NCBI RefSeq assembly: GCF_004349215.1
Contig: NZ_SMKU01000023.1
Span: 1 to 49,035 of the forward strand
Reading direction: 5' to 3'
DNA from: Actinomadura rubrisoli
Lineage (GTDB): Bacteria > Actinomycetota > Actinomycetes > Streptosporangiales > Streptosporangiaceae
DNA: 49,035 nucleotides
The translations under genes and the position numbers were made by a program. Below, piece by piece: positions 1-9,649 of the stretch. The first letter of the stretch is position 1, and the number at the start of each line of letters is the position of its first letter. The notes below the pieces were generated by a model. It ran no database searches and had not been told where the DNA came from. It saw only the letters and a program-made list of their open reading frames with translations.

Positions 1-2
1 GA

Positions 3-641
3 CAGGTCGCGGACGAGGCCCCCGGCCAGGGCCCGCCGCCGAGCCGGGTGCCCGCCGCGCAGGTGGACACCGAGGGGACGTCCGCCGCCGCGCACGAGCT
101 GGCCGTGGCGCGGGGGTGGGCCCGGCTGCTCGCGGCCATGGTCGTGGTCATCGCGGTGGGCGTCGTGATCATGATGCCGATCGCCGGCCTGGTGCTGTCG
201 CTGGCTGCGGTGACGCTGCTGCGGGCGGTGGGGGCGAGGACCGTCCGGGGACGGGCCTGGGCGCTCGGGCGGACGCTGCTGACCGTCCCCTACGCGGCGG
301 CGTTCGCGGTCGCGGTGCCGCTCGGGCTGGTCACGGTCTCGGCGGTCGGCGGGGAGATCGATTCGCTGGGCGCCGGCGCGTTCGGCGCGGGCGCCGGGGC
401 AGCGGTGCTGTGGACGGCGCCGGGCGTCAGCGGGCCGCGGCGGCAGTTGGAGCGAGCCTTCCTGGCCGTCGCGCGGCAGCCGCGGCACATCGCGGCCGCG
501 GTCGTGGTGCTCGGCGTGCTCGCGCTGCTCGCGGTGGTCGGCGCCATGTCCCTGACGCCGAGCTTCGCGCCGATGTACGGGCTGCAGAGCACGCTGGAGA
601 GCTCGATGGACCGGCTGCAGAACGCCGTCGACAGGAGGTGA
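3..641 (+). CDS. Membrane protein, 5'-truncated
   Basis: The reading frame is open to the left edge of the window, so the true start probably lies upstream; the GTG at 48 has no convincing ribosome binding site. The visible part has about five hydrophobic segments: two back to back (about 25-60 counted from the GTG), one near 78-100, one Gly/Ala-rich near 105-122, and one near 145-167. It ends in a short polar tail with a possible amphipathic helix. I do not recognise the family. It could be the membrane anchor of a larger protein whose N-terminus is outside the window. It ends about 200 bp before etfB, and a promoter lies in between. Confidence 0.6.
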   Translation, partial: QVADEAPGQGPPPSRVPAAQVDTEGTSAAAHELAVARGWARLLAAMVVVIAVGVVIMMPIAGLVLSLAAVTLLRAVGARTVRGRAWALGRTLLTVPYAAAFAVAVPLGLVTVSAVGGEIDSLGAGAFGAGAGAAVLWTAPGVSGPRRQLERAFLAVARQPRHIAAAVVVLGVLALLAVVGAMSLTPSFAPMYGLQSTLESSMDRLQNAVDRR

Positions 642-655
642 CGCGTGAGGTGGAG

Positions 656-683
656 TTGCCAATAGGCTACCGACGGGTAACAT
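656..683 (+). promoter_or_regulatory. etfBA promoter with overlapping dyad
   Basis: A -35-like TTGCCA (656-661) and a -10-like TAACAT (678-683) are separated by 16 bp. The spacer and the first bases of the -10 carry TACCGACGGGTA (668-679), an imperfect dyad with TACC/GGTA arms. Its core resembles the TetR-type operator at 7303-7320. Occupation of this site would block the promoter, so repression of etfBA by a TetR-family regulator is inferred. Confidence 0.45.
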
Positions 684-845
684 TTGTCGTGGCGGCCGAA
701 CCGGGGACCCGGATTAGAAGCACGTTCGGGTCTTTGGCAGGCTGTGACAGCGAAAACGCGTTCCCGCGTCGACCCGCCATGGGCGGCGCCCCTCTGTCCG
801 CTTACCCCAGCGGCCAAATGAGTGCAGGGAGGTCGGCCACCGGCC

Positions 846-1625
846 ATGAACATCGTCGTCCTGGTGAAGCAGGTTCCCGATACGGAGAGCCCGCGCAAGC
901 TGAAGTCCGATGACAGCACGCTCGACCGCGCTGCCGCGGACGGTGTCATCAACGAACTCGACGAGTACGCCATTGAGGAAGGGCTGCGCATCAAGGAGGC
1001 CCACGGCGGCGAGGTGACCGTCCTCACCATGGGCCCCGACAAGGCCGCCGACTCGATCCGCAAGTCGCTGGCCATGGGCGCCGACAAGGCCGTGCACCTC
1101 GTCGACGACGGCCTCGCCGGCTCCGACGCGCTGCAGACCTCGCACGCGATCCAGCAGGCCCTCGGCCGGACCGGCTTCGACCTGGTGATCCTCGGCTCGG
1201 AGTCCACCGACGCGCGCACCGGGGTGCTCGCGGCGATGCTCGCCGAGCGGCTCGGCGTCCCGCAGCTGTCGCTGGCCAACAAGGTCGAGATCGACGGGAC
1301 GGCCATCCGCGTCCAGCGGCAGACCGACTACGGCTTCGACCGCGTCGAGGCGAGCCTGCCGGCGGTCGTGAGCGTCGTCGAGAAGATCAACGAGCCGCGC
1401 TACCCCTCGTTCAAGGGGATCATGGCGGCCAAGAAGAAGCCGGTCGAGACGCTCGGCATCGCCGACGCCGGCATCGACGCGTCGCAGGTCGGCCTCGCGA
1501 ACGCCGCCACCGAGGTGGTGGACTTCGCCGAGGCGCCGCCGCGCGCGAAGGGTCAGATCGTCACCGACGAGGGCGATGGCGGCGCGAAGATCGCCGAGTT
1601 CCTCGCGTCGAAGAAGTTCGTCTGA
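846..1625 (+). CDS. etfB: Electron transfer flavoprotein, beta subunit
   Basis: Beta subunit of the ETF heterodimer, which accepts electrons from acyl-CoA and other FAD dehydrogenases and passes them to the membrane quinone pool. The N-terminus (MNIVVLVKQVPDTE) and the internal AMGADKAVHLVDD and ILGSESTDARTGVL segments are typical of the family, as is the length of 259 aa. The ATG at 846 was chosen over the in-frame GTG at 822 because homology begins there and a GGGAGG-like site lies just upstream, although its spacing of about 13 is long. It is followed after 23 bp by etfA, so the two are one transcription unit. Confidence 0.95.
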   Translation: MNIVVLVKQVPDTESPRKLKSDDSTLDRAAADGVINELDEYAIEEGLRIKEAHGGEVTVLTMGPDKAADSIRKSLAMGADKAVHLVDDGLAGSDALQTSHAIQQALGRTGFDLVILGSESTDARTGVLAAMLAERLGVPQLSLANKVEIDGTAIRVQRQTDYGFDRVEASLPAVVSVVEKINEPRYPSFKGIMAAKKKPVETLGIADAGIDASQVGLANAATEVVDFAEAPPRAKGQIVTDEGDGGAKIAEFLASKKFV

Positions 1626-1648
1626 CCGAGGAAGGGGATTGGAACGCA

Positions 1649-2599
<951 letters not shown>

Positions 2600-2618
2600 G
2601 CGCCCGGCCTCCCGCGGT

Positions 2619-2659
2619 GGACGCCCCGGCCGGTGACCAGGTCACCGGCCGGGGCGTCC
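2619..2659. terminator. Bidirectional terminator, etfA / DUF72 gene
   Basis: Two perfect 20-base arms (2619-2638 and 2640-2659) surround one central base. There is no T tract, which is usual for GC-rich actinomycetes. It lies between two convergent genes and can serve both. Confidence 0.85.
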
Positions 2660-2694
2660 GGCGTCAGGACCGCCGGCCTCGGCGCCGCCCGGCG

Positions 2695-3546
2695 TCAGAA
2701 CAGCGTCGCGGGCTCGTTGGGCACGGGCTCGGGCAGCGGCTCGACCCCGGGCACCGCCGCCCGCACCTCGTCGTGGAACCGGCGGGCCAGCTCCAGCGCG
2801 TCGGCGTTGTCGGGCGTGTGGACGAACACCGTCGGCGAGCGGCCCTCGCGCAGCCACCCCGCGACCATGCCGATCCAGCCCTGCCAGCCCTCCACGGTGC
2901 GCGCCTTGTCGTCACGTCCCAGGTAGCGGACGACCGGACGATCGGTGAGGGCGACCGCCCGGCGCGGCACGCGCGGCTTCCTCGTCCACGCCTCCCGTTC
3001 GGCGTCGGTGGTCGGAGGGCTCTGGAACAGCGCGGTGGTGTCGAACGTGACCCACTCCGCCCCGGCTCCGGCGAGCACCTGTTCGAGCCGGCGCACGGAA
3101 CGCTCGTCCTCGAAGAACGCACGATGGCGGACCTCGACGGCGTACCGGTGCGACCCGGGCAGCCGCCGGAGGAACGCAGCGAGCGCGCCCAGGTCGGACG
3201 GGCCGAACGAGGGCGGCAGCTGCGCCCACACGACGTCGGCGCGCGCGCCGAGCGGTTCGATGGCCGTGAAGAACGACCGGACCTCGTCCTCGCCCCCGCC
3301 GAGCCGCTGCTCGTGCGTGATCGGCTTGGGCAGCTTGACGAGGAACCGGAAGTCGGCCGCGGTCTGCCGCGCCCACGACTCCGCCGTGCCCACCGCGGGC
3401 GTCGCGTAGAACGTCGTGTTGCCCTCTACCGCGTTGCACCACGACGCGTAGGCGCGCAGGCGCTCACCGGGCGCGAGCGGATGGGGCAGAAGGCGCCCCT
3501 GCCATGGCTTGTGCGTCCACATCGCGCATCCCACATGAAGCCGCAT
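2695..3546 (-). CDS. DUF72 (YecE-like) family protein
   Basis: 283-aa DUF72 protein. Features seen are the N-terminal MRLHVGCAMW strand, EGNTTFYATP, FRFLVKLPKPITHEQRL, WAQLPPSFGP, YAVEVRHRAFF, and a late VFVHTPDNADA motif. The family has a TIM-barrel fold, but its biochemical role is not established. The ATG at 3546 is preceded on the minus strand by TATCGT and exactly 7 bases, so the message is probably leaderless. It is downstream of, and on the same strand as, the Ser/Thr kinase (20-bp gap), but seems to have its own promoter. Confidence 0.85.
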   Translation of the reverse strand: MRLHVGCAMWTHKPWQGRLLPHPLAPGERLRAYASWCNAVEGNTTFYATPAVGTAESWARQTAADFRFLVKLPKPITHEQRLGGGEDEVRSFFTAIEPLGARADVVWAQLPPSFGPSDLGALAAFLRRLPGSHRYAVEVRHRAFFEDERSVRRLEQVLAGAGAEWVTFDTTALFQSPPTTDAEREAWTRKPRVPRRAVALTDRPVVRYLGRDDKARTVEGWQGWIGMVAGWLREGRSPTVFVHTPDNADALELARRFHDEVRAAVPGVEPLPEPVPNEPATLF

Positions 3547-3566
3547 CAACGCGACGATAGCGAAGT

Positions 3567-5345
3567 TCAGGAGCGGGTCGGCGACGGATAGGGCACCTTC
3601 GCGAGCAGCGCGGGCTTGAGCATGCCGCCGAGCTCGGCATAGGGGACGACCGTGTCCAGCTCGCCGCACGCCGAGGCGTACCCCAGGATGGAGCCGTAGA
3701 AGGCCACGCGGACGCCCGCCGGGGTGAGGGCCATCGTGACCTCGCCGGACCTGACGAACTTGGACGGGTTGTCGGTGCCGCGCAGGACCACGGGCCCGGT
3801 CGAGGCGTCCGGTTCGCCGCCGCAGTAGGTGCCGCCGGGCAGATGCGCCTTGATCTTCCGGTCGAGCGGCGCGAGGCCCCGCTCGGTCGGGACGCGGAAG
3901 AGGTCGAGCGGGCCGTAGGACGCGCCGGTCCGCAGGTCCACGGTCGTGGCGGGCGAGTGGTCCCAGCCCGACCCGCGCTCGCCGCGCAGCGCGACGGTGT
4001 ACCAGACCGAGAGCAGCCGGTCGCCGCTCATGAGGATCTTCGGCTTCACGACGTCGGTGTACCCTCCGCGGCCGATCCTCTTCAGGCTCGTCCGCAGGCC
4101 GGTCCACCGCTTTTCGAGCGGTGCCCGCAGCGCCTGGTTGACCTTCCGTGTGAGCGGCGCGTCCCCGCCCGTGACCGTCACGACCTGGCCTTGCACCTGG
4201 AAGGTCATCCCGCCGCCCAGGTCCTGCCGCGGCTCGCTGAGCGCCGCGAGCCCGGCCACGATCGGCTTCACCTTCGGCTCGCCGTCGGCGACGGCCACGT
4301 AGGTCGCCGCGCCGCCCGCCGCCACGACGGCCGTGCCACCGGCGACCGCGACGGCGCCCTTGGCGCCGAGCGCCCCGAACACCCCCTTGCCCGCGGCACC
4401 GGCAGTGCCGGCGGCCCCCGCGCCTCCCGCTCCCGCGGCTCCGGCGGCTCCGGCGGCTCCGCCCGAGCCCAGCCCGAGCGCGGTGAGCGGGAAGAGCATG
4501 GACAGCGCCGCGGCGGCGCCCGCGAGCGTCCGGACACCGCGGCCCTCCCAGTCCGCGCCGTACGCCGACGACGCGGCGGCCTCCAGCTCGGACACGAACG
4601 CGGCGGCGCCCAGCGGCCGGTCCCAGGGGTCCTTGGCGAGCCCGCGCGAGATCAGCGGCCTCAGCGGCTCGGGCACCTCCTCCGCCGGGATCGGCGCCAG
4701 CAGGTGGCGGCCCATGAGCCCGGCCTGGTCCCCGGCCGCGTACGGCCGCCGTCCCGTCACGCACTCGAAGAACACGCACGCCGCCGCGTAGACGTCCGTG
4801 GCGGGCGAGGCGGGCTCGTCGCGCCACTGCTCCGGCGCCATGTAGACGGGCGTGCCCGACCGTCCCGCCTCGCCCGCGTCGACCGCGATGCCGAAGTCGA
4901 TGAGCTTGCTCAGCCCGTCCGCCCGGACGATCACGTTCGCGGGCTTGTAGTCGCGGTGGACGATCCCGAGGTCGTGCGCGGCGGCGAGGCCCAGCAGCGA
5001 GCCCTTCAGCACGGTCAGGGCCGCCTCGGGTTCCAGCGGCCCCCGCCCGGCGAGGACGGCCTTGAGCGGCACGCCGTCCACGGCCTCCATTACGATGGCC
5101 GCGCCGTCCGGGGTCTCCACCAGCCCGTACAAGCCCGCGACGTACGGGTTCCGGAGCCGGCTCAGCAGCGCGGCCTCACCCCGGAACCGCTCCCGGAACT
5201 CCGGGTCGCGGGCGAGCCGGTCCGCGAGGTACTTGATCGCGGCGGGGCGTCCGGTCGCGTCGTGCCGCGCGAGCACGACGCGGCCCTGCGCCCCTTCGCC
5301 GAGCTCCCGCATCTCGCTGTACCCCGGAACCCGCCACGCGCCCAT
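3567..5345 (-). CDS. Membrane-anchored serine/threonine protein kinase
   Basis: 592-aa PknB-type kinase. The catalytic domain is intact: glycine loop GEGAQG (16-21), Lys38 in AAIKYL, Glu57, HRDYKPAN (130-137), DFG (150-152) and APE (170-172). It is followed by a hydrophobic segment (about 272-292), a low-complexity Ala/Gly linker (about 294-320) and a second hydrophobic segment (about 330-353). A C-terminal domain of about 230 aa, probably extracytoplasmic, faintly resembles DUF3298/RsiV-like sensor domains; that assignment is weak. The ATG at 5345 was chosen because GGAGGA lies 7 bases upstream. An in-frame ATG at 5369 sits just after a TATAAC hexamer and could be a leaderless alternative start. 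Confidence 0.9.
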   Translation of the reverse strand: MGAWRVPGYSEMRELGEGAQGRVVLARHDATGRPAAIKYLADRLARDPEFRERFRGEAALLSRLRNPYVAGLYGLVETPDGAAIVMEAVDGVPLKAVLAGRGPLEPEAALTVLKGSLLGLAAAHDLGIVHRDYKPANVIVRADGLSKLIDFGIAVDAGEAGRSGTPVYMAPEQWRDEPASPATDVYAAACVFFECVTGRRPYAAGDQAGLMGRHLLAPIPAEEVPEPLRPLISRGLAKDPWDRPLGAAAFVSELEAAASSAYGADWEGRGVRTLAGAAAALSMLFPLTALGLGSGGAAGAAGAAGAGGAGAAGTAGAAGKGVFGALGAKGAVAVAGGTAVVAAGGAATYVAVADGEPKVKPIVAGLAALSEPRQDLGGGMTFQVQGQVVTVTGGDAPLTRKVNQALRAPLEKRWTGLRTSLKRIGRGGYTDVVKPKILMSGDRLLSVWYTVALRGERGSGWDHSPATTVDLRTGASYGPLDLFRVPTERGLAPLDRKIKAHLPGGTYCGGEPDASTGPVVLRGTDNPSKFVRSGEVTMALTPAGVRVAFYGSILGYASACGELDTVVPYAELGGMLKPALLAKVPYPSPTRS

Positions 5346-5400
5346 ATGCCCGTCCTCCGCCGCGACCATCCCGAAGGGGTTATACAGGATCGTCCGGAAT

Positions 5401-6627
5401 TCAGGCGGCGACGGGAGCGGGGGCCTCCTCGCCGGCCGGGGCCTCACCGGCCGCCACGGCGGCCTCGGAGGAGTGCGCCACCACGTCCATGTCCATGCGG
5501 AGGGGGACGAAGCGGGCACCGGCGGCGATCAGCAGGGCCAGGACGACGACCACGCCGACACCGACGCGGAGCGAGGTCGCCTCCGACAGGAAGCCGACCA
5601 CCACGGGCCCGAGCAGCAGGCCGCCGTAGCCCATCGCGCCGACCTGGGCGACCGCCGCGGCGGGACGGCCCGGGTCGGCGGTCCCGGCCAGGGAGATCGT
5701 CGTCGGGACGACCGTGCAGACCACCAGGCCGGTCACGAAGAAGCCGGCGATGGCGACGGGCGCGGCGGGCGCGAGGACGACGACGGTCATGCCGAGCGCG
5801 GTGCCGAGCCCGGCGCCGACCAGCAGCCGCCGGGTGCCGAGGCGTGTCCGGACGCGGTCGCCGAACAGCCGTCCGATGAGCATGGCCAGCTCGAACATGG
5901 GGTAGCCGAGCGCGGCGACGGCCTGGGTGGCGCCGAGCTCGTCGTGCAGGAGCAGGCCGCTCCAGTCGGCGATCGAGCCCTCCGTCATGAACGCGATGAA
6001 CGCGAGCCCGCCGATCAGGTAGACCGCGAGCGGCATCCGGCGGGCCGCGCGTCCCGTCGCCGTCCCGGCGGGGGCGGCGGGGTCGGGCAGGTAGGTGCGG
6101 CCGAGCAGCAGGCCGAGCGGCAGCGTCAGCACCGCGGCGGACAGGACGGTCGCGGTGAAGCCGAGCCCGGCGGCGGCGGTGGCGACGCCGAACAGGCCGC
6201 CGCCCATCGCGCCGACGCACCAGCCGGCGTGCATGGCGCTCATGATCGGCCGGCGGTGCGCCCGCTCGACGACGCTGCCCTGGGCGTTCATCGCGATGTC
6301 GGTGACGCCGAACGCCATGCCGAACAGCGCGACGGCGACGAGCAGCGCGGCGTAGGTCGGGGCCAGCGCGACCCCGGCGTAGGACAGCGCGGTCAGCGGC
6401 AGGGCGACGCGCAGGGTGCCGCGGCTGCCGGCGCGGGCCATGACGCCGCGCAGCGCCTGCATGGCGACGATCGCGCCGATGCCCCAGACGAGGACGACGA
6501 TGCCGATCTCGCCCTCGGTCGTCCCGAACTTGCTCGCCAGCGCGGGCATGCGGGCCACCCACACTCCGGTCAGCAGGCCCGCGAGTGCGAAGGTCAGGAA
6601 GGTCCCCGAACGGGCACGGAACAGCAT
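5401..6627 (-). CDS. MFS transporter, probable efflux permease
   Basis: 408-aa major facilitator superfamily protein with about 12 hydrophobic segments and a short cytoplasmic tail. It starts MLFRARSGTFLTFALAGLL and has an MFS-like loop after the second helix (ARMPALASKFG). The start ATG has AGAGGTGA at good spacing. It lies 144 bp downstream of a TetR regulator on the same strand. This is a common arrangement for efflux pumps under local repression, though the substrate cannot be inferred. It resembles small-molecule/sugar-efflux type MFS members. Confidence 0.88.
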   Translation of the reverse strand: MLFRARSGTFLTFALAGLLTGVWVARMPALASKFGTTEGEIGIVVLVWGIGAIVAMQALRGVMARAGSRGTLRVALPLTALSYAGVALAPTYAALLVAVALFGMAFGVTDIAMNAQGSVVERAHRRPIMSAMHAGWCVGAMGGGLFGVATAAAGLGFTATVLSAAVLTLPLGLLLGRTYLPDPAAPAGTATGRAARRMPLAVYLIGGLAFIAFMTEGSIADWSGLLLHDELGATQAVAALGYPMFELAMLIGRLFGDRVRTRLGTRRLLVGAGLGTALGMTVVVLAPAAPVAIAGFFVTGLVVCTVVPTTISLAGTADPGRPAAAVAQVGAMGYGGLLLGPVVVGFLSEATSLRVGVGVVVVLALLIAAGARFVPLRMDMDVVAHSSEAAVAAGEAPAGEEAPAPVAA

Positions 6628-6771
6628 GGTTCACCTCTTTCTAGGCTCGGCGGGGCGCGGCCCCGGGGGGTGCGCGCGCCGGGAGGGGCGCGTGCGGTGC
6701 GTGTGGTGTGGGTGAGTCGGCAGGGCCGGGGGATCAGACGGTACCGGTGGCGCCGCTGCGGGCGCCCTGTG

Positions 6772-7290
6772 TCACCGCTCCAGCAAGGCCAGCAGCCGCT
6801 GTTTCAGCGCTTCGAGCTGTTCGCCGTCGTACAGCTCGGGTGCGTGGCTGACCACTTCCCACAGGCCCTCGGCCGCCAGCCGGACGACCATTGCGGCGCC
6901 AGGGTCGCGCTCCCCGGCGGGTTCGCCGTGCCAGCGCCGCATCGCCTCGTTCAGGGGCTCGGCCTGCTCCGGATCGGTGGCGGCGGCCGTGATCGCCGAC
7001 CATCGCCGGTGGGCGCGCGCCTCGCCGGTGAGGATCTCGAAGGTGGCCTCGACGTAGGCGCGGCTGTAGGAGCCGGGCGTGCCGTCGTCGTGGGAGGCGA
7101 CCAGGCCGTCGAACTCCTCGATGACCCGCGCCACCATCGCCCTGACGAGGGCCTCCTTGGTGGGGAAGTGGTAGAGCAGCCCGCCCTTGCTGACGCCGGC
7201 GCGGTCGGCGACGGCGGCGAGCGTCAGCGCCTGCGTCCCGTGCTCGAAGAGCAGGGACTCGGCGGCGTCGAGCAGGGCTTCTCGCTTCAT
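6772..7290 (-). CDS. TetR-family transcriptional regulator
   Basis: 172-aa TetR repressor. The N-terminal helix-turn-helix is clear (LTLAAVADRAGVSKGGLLYHF, about residues 24-44, followed by PTKEAL). The C-terminal ligand domain ends LEALKQRLLALLER. A dyad operator lies only 13 bp upstream of its start, suggesting autoregulation. It is probably cotranscribed with, or controls, the MFS gene immediately downstream. No ligand can be inferred. Confidence 0.9.
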   Translation of the reverse strand: MKREALLDAAESLLFEHGTQALTLAAVADRAGVSKGGLLYHFPTKEALVRAMVARVIEEFDGLVASHDDGTPGSYSRAYVEATFEILTGEARAHRRWSAITAAATDPEQAEPLNEAMRRWHGEPAGERDPGAAMVVRLAAEGLWEVVSHAPELYDGEQLEALKQRLLALLER

Positions 7291-7302
7291 GGCCCTTCCA
7301 CT

Positions 7303-7320
7303 GTACCGACCGGACGGTAC
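7303..7320. promoter_or_regulatory. TetR-type operator
   Basis: GTACCGACCGGACGGTAC is an 18-bp dyad with perfect 6-base arms (GTACCG/CGGTAC) and a nearly symmetric centre. It lies between the TetR gene (minus) and the cysteine desulfurase gene (plus). Autorepression of the TetR gene is inferred from its position. Confidence 0.65.
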
Positions 7321-7440
7321 AGCTGCCAACCCGTGGATCATGCCCGTTGTTCCCGCGCGTGATCCGCGCTCACCTGGGCGTGCGCGGGGACCCTGCGGCC
7401 ACCGGTGGGGAAGGGCCGCCGCGCGGATACTGTTGTCCGC

Positions 7441-8622
7441 GTGGTGACCTATCTCGACCATGCGGCGACGACCCCGATGCTGCCCGAGGCCATCGAGGCG
7501 ATGACGGCGGGGCTCCGCGAGCTCGGCAACCCGTCGTCCCTGCACGCGGTGGGCCGGCGGGCCCGCCGGGTCGTGGAGGAGTCCCGCGAGATCATCGCGG
7601 AGGCGTTCGACGCCCGTCCGAGCGAGGTCGTGTTCACCTCGGGCGGCACCGAGGCCGACAACCTCGCCGTCAAGGGCGTCTACTGGGCGCGCCGCGCCGC
7701 GGACCCCGCCCGCACCCGCGTGCTGGCCGGGGCCGTCGAGCACCACGCCGTCCTGGACGCGGTGCAGTGGCTCGCCGACCACGAGGGCGCCCGCGTCGAG
7801 TGGATCCCGGTGGACGGGCAGGGCCGCGTCCAGCCCGGCGCGCTGCGCGAGGCCATCGGCCCCTCCGGCGCGGACGTGGCGCTCGCCACCGTCATGTGGG
7901 CCAACAACGAGGTCGGCACCGTCCAGCCCGTCGCGGAGCTGGCCGCCGTGGCGCGCGAGTACGGCGTCCCCTTCCACACCGACGCGGTGCAGGCCGCCGG
8001 GCACCTGCCCGTGCGGTTCGCGGCGAGCGGCGTCCAGTCGCTGGCCATCACCGGTCACAAGCTCGGCGGCCCGATCGGCGTGGGCGCGCTGCTGCTGGCC
8101 AAGCCCAGGGAGCCGCTGTTCCTCGACCCGGTTCCGCTGCTGCACGGCGGCGGCCAGGAGCGCGATGTCCGGTCCGGGACGCTCGACAGCCCGGCGATCG
8201 CCGGGTTCGCCGCCGCGGTCCAGGTCGCGGTCGCCCGCCGCGACGCCGAGAACGCGCGGCTGGCCGGGCTCCGCGACCAGCTGGTCGACGCCGTCCGCGC
8301 GGCCGTGCCCGACGCGGCCCTCAACGGCGACCCCGCCGGGCGCCTGCCCGGCAACGCCCACTTCTCGTTCCCCGGCTGCGAGGGCGACGCCCTGCTCATG
8401 CTCCTGGACGCCCGGGGCATCGCCTGCTCCACCGGCTCGGCGTGCTCGGCCGGAGTCTCCCAGCCCAGCCACGTCCTGATGGCGATGGGCGCGGACGCAG
8501 AGCGCGCGCGGGGCTCGCTCCGCTTCACCCTTGGCCACACCTCCACCGAGGCCGACGTGAAGGCCCTCGCCGACGCCATCGGCCCGGTCGTCGAACGCGC
8601 CCGCCGCGCCGGACTCAGCTGA
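7441..8622 (+). CDS. Cysteine desulfurase (NifS/IscS family)
   Basis: 393-aa PLP enzyme that takes sulfur from cysteine as a persulfide. Visible features are [11 protein letters not shown] at the N-terminus, [13 protein letters not shown] (68-80), EHHAV (100-104), the PLP lysine K207 in ITGHKLGG, and the catalytic cysteine C335 in TGSACSAG. mnmA, which needs persulfide sulfur for tRNA 2-thiolation, lies two genes downstream on the same strand, so it is the likely sulfur donor. The GTG at 7441 follows TACTGT plus exactly 7 bases and is probably leaderless; the GTG at 7444 is the alternative. Confidence 0.93.
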   Translation: MVTYLDHAATTPMLPEAIEAMTAGLRELGNPSSLHAVGRRARRVVEESREIIAEAFDARPSEVVFTSGGTEADNLAVKGVYWARRAADPARTRVLAGAVEHHAVLDAVQWLADHEGARVEWIPVDGQGRVQPGALREAIGPSGADVALATVMWANNEVGTVQPVAELAAVAREYGVPFHTDAVQAAGHLPVRFAASGVQSLAITGHKLGGPIGVGALLLAKPREPLFLDPVPLLHGGGQERDVRSGTLDSPAIAGFAAAVQVAVARRDAENARLAGLRDQLVDAVRAAVPDAALNGDPAGRLPGNAHFSFPGCEGDALLMLLDARGIACSTGSACSAGVSQPSHVLMAMGADAERARGSLRFTLGHTSTEADVKALADAIGPVVERARRAGLS

Positions 8623-8624
8623 GC

Positions 8625-8642
8625 CCCGCGCGACCGCGCGGG
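8625..8642. terminator. Terminator after cysteine desulfurase gene
   Basis: An 8-base GC arm pair (CCCGCGCG/CGCGCGGG) with a 2-base centre starts three bases after the stop codon. There is no T tract. Confidence 0.6.
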
Positions 8643-8716
8643 CCGGGGTGTTTGGCGCCCTCCCTGGCGGGGACAGCGTTGCCGTTCCATGGGTCGGGGA
8701 TTGCGAGGTCGGGACG

Positions 8717-9607
8717 ATGGCGGCGGAAGCGACGGGCGGCAGGCGTCACTCTGAGGGGACGACCCCCCAGACCCCCCGCGCGGTCAAGCGCGCGGGACGG
8801 AAGGCCGCCGGCCATCCGTGGTTCCACGGCATGTCCCGCGTGGGGCTGGTCGCGCGCGGTCTCCTCTACCTGATGGTCGGATGGCTGGCCCTCCAGGTCG
8901 CGCTGGGCAACGGCGGGCAGGAGGCCGACCGGAAGGGCGCCCTCCAGACCGTCGCGGAGAAGCCGGGCGGGCCGGTCGCCCTGTGGCTCGTGGCGGCCGG
9001 CTTCGCGGCGCTCGCCCTCTGGCAGCTCGCCGAGACCCTCTACGGACGGCCGGTTCCGGACGGGGACAAGCCGGCCAAGCGGCTGGCCGCGGCGGGGCGC
9101 GGCGTCGTCTACGCCGCCGGCTTCGGGGCGACTCTGGGATTCCTGTTCGGCTACACCGGCACGTCGAGCGACCAGCAGTCCAAGACGTTCACCGCCCGGG
9201 CGATGGCCGAGCCGGGCGGGCGCTGGCTCGTCCTGGCGATCGCGGCCGGGTTCCTCGTGTGGGGCGCCGTCGTGCTCGTCGGCGCCGTCCGCCGCACGTT
9301 CCTGGAAGACCTCAAGACCGCGCGGATGGGCCCGGGGACGCGGCGGGTCGTCGAGCCGCTCGGCATGGTCGGCAACGTGGCCCGCGGCCTGATCGGCGGC
9401 GGCGTCGGCGTCTTCCTCGCCTACGCGGCGCTCAGCTTCCAGCCCGGCAAGGCCCAGGGGCTGGACGGCACGCTCCGCGAGTTCGCCGGGACGCCCGCCG
9501 GGGCGTGGGGCCTGATCGCAGTCGCCGCCGGGGTGCTGGTCTTCGGGATCTACTCGTTCTGCGAGGCCCGCTGGCGCCGCGTCGAGGCCGTCCGCCCGCG
9601 GCGCTAG
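8717..9607 (+). CDS. DUF1206 integral membrane protein
   Basis: 296-aa membrane protein of the actinobacterial DUF1206 type. After a basic, polar N-terminus of about 45 residues it has three related repeats, each with two membrane segments. Each repeat begins with a small aromatic/Gly motif such as RVGLVARGLLYLMVGWLAL, AGRGVVYAAGFGA or MVGNVARGLIGGGVG. The ATG at 8717 has GAGG upstream and precedes MAAEAT. An in-frame GTG further upstream is less likely. The function is unknown. It converges with the next gene. Confidence 0.85.
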   Translation: MAAEATGGRRHSEGTTPQTPRAVKRAGRKAAGHPWFHGMSRVGLVARGLLYLMVGWLALQVALGNGGQEADRKGALQTVAEKPGGPVALWLVAAGFAALALWQLAETLYGRPVPDGDKPAKRLAAAGRGVVYAAGFGATLGFLFGYTGTSSDQQSKTFTARAMAEPGGRWLVLAIAAGFLVWGAVVLVGAVRRTFLEDLKTARMGPGTRRVVEPLGMVGNVARGLIGGGVGVFLAYAALSFQPGKAQGLDGTLREFAGTPAGAWGLIAVAAGVLVFGIYSFCEARWRRVEAVRPRR

Positions 9608-9649
9608 AGCCCGGCGGGCGCCTGGCGGGCCTGAGCCCGGCGGGACGTC

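Noticed and set aside
6739..6746. CGGTACCG palindrome between the TetR and MFS genes as a second operator
   Set aside because: It has the half-site bases but not the arm spacing of the 7303-7320 site and could be chance at this length.
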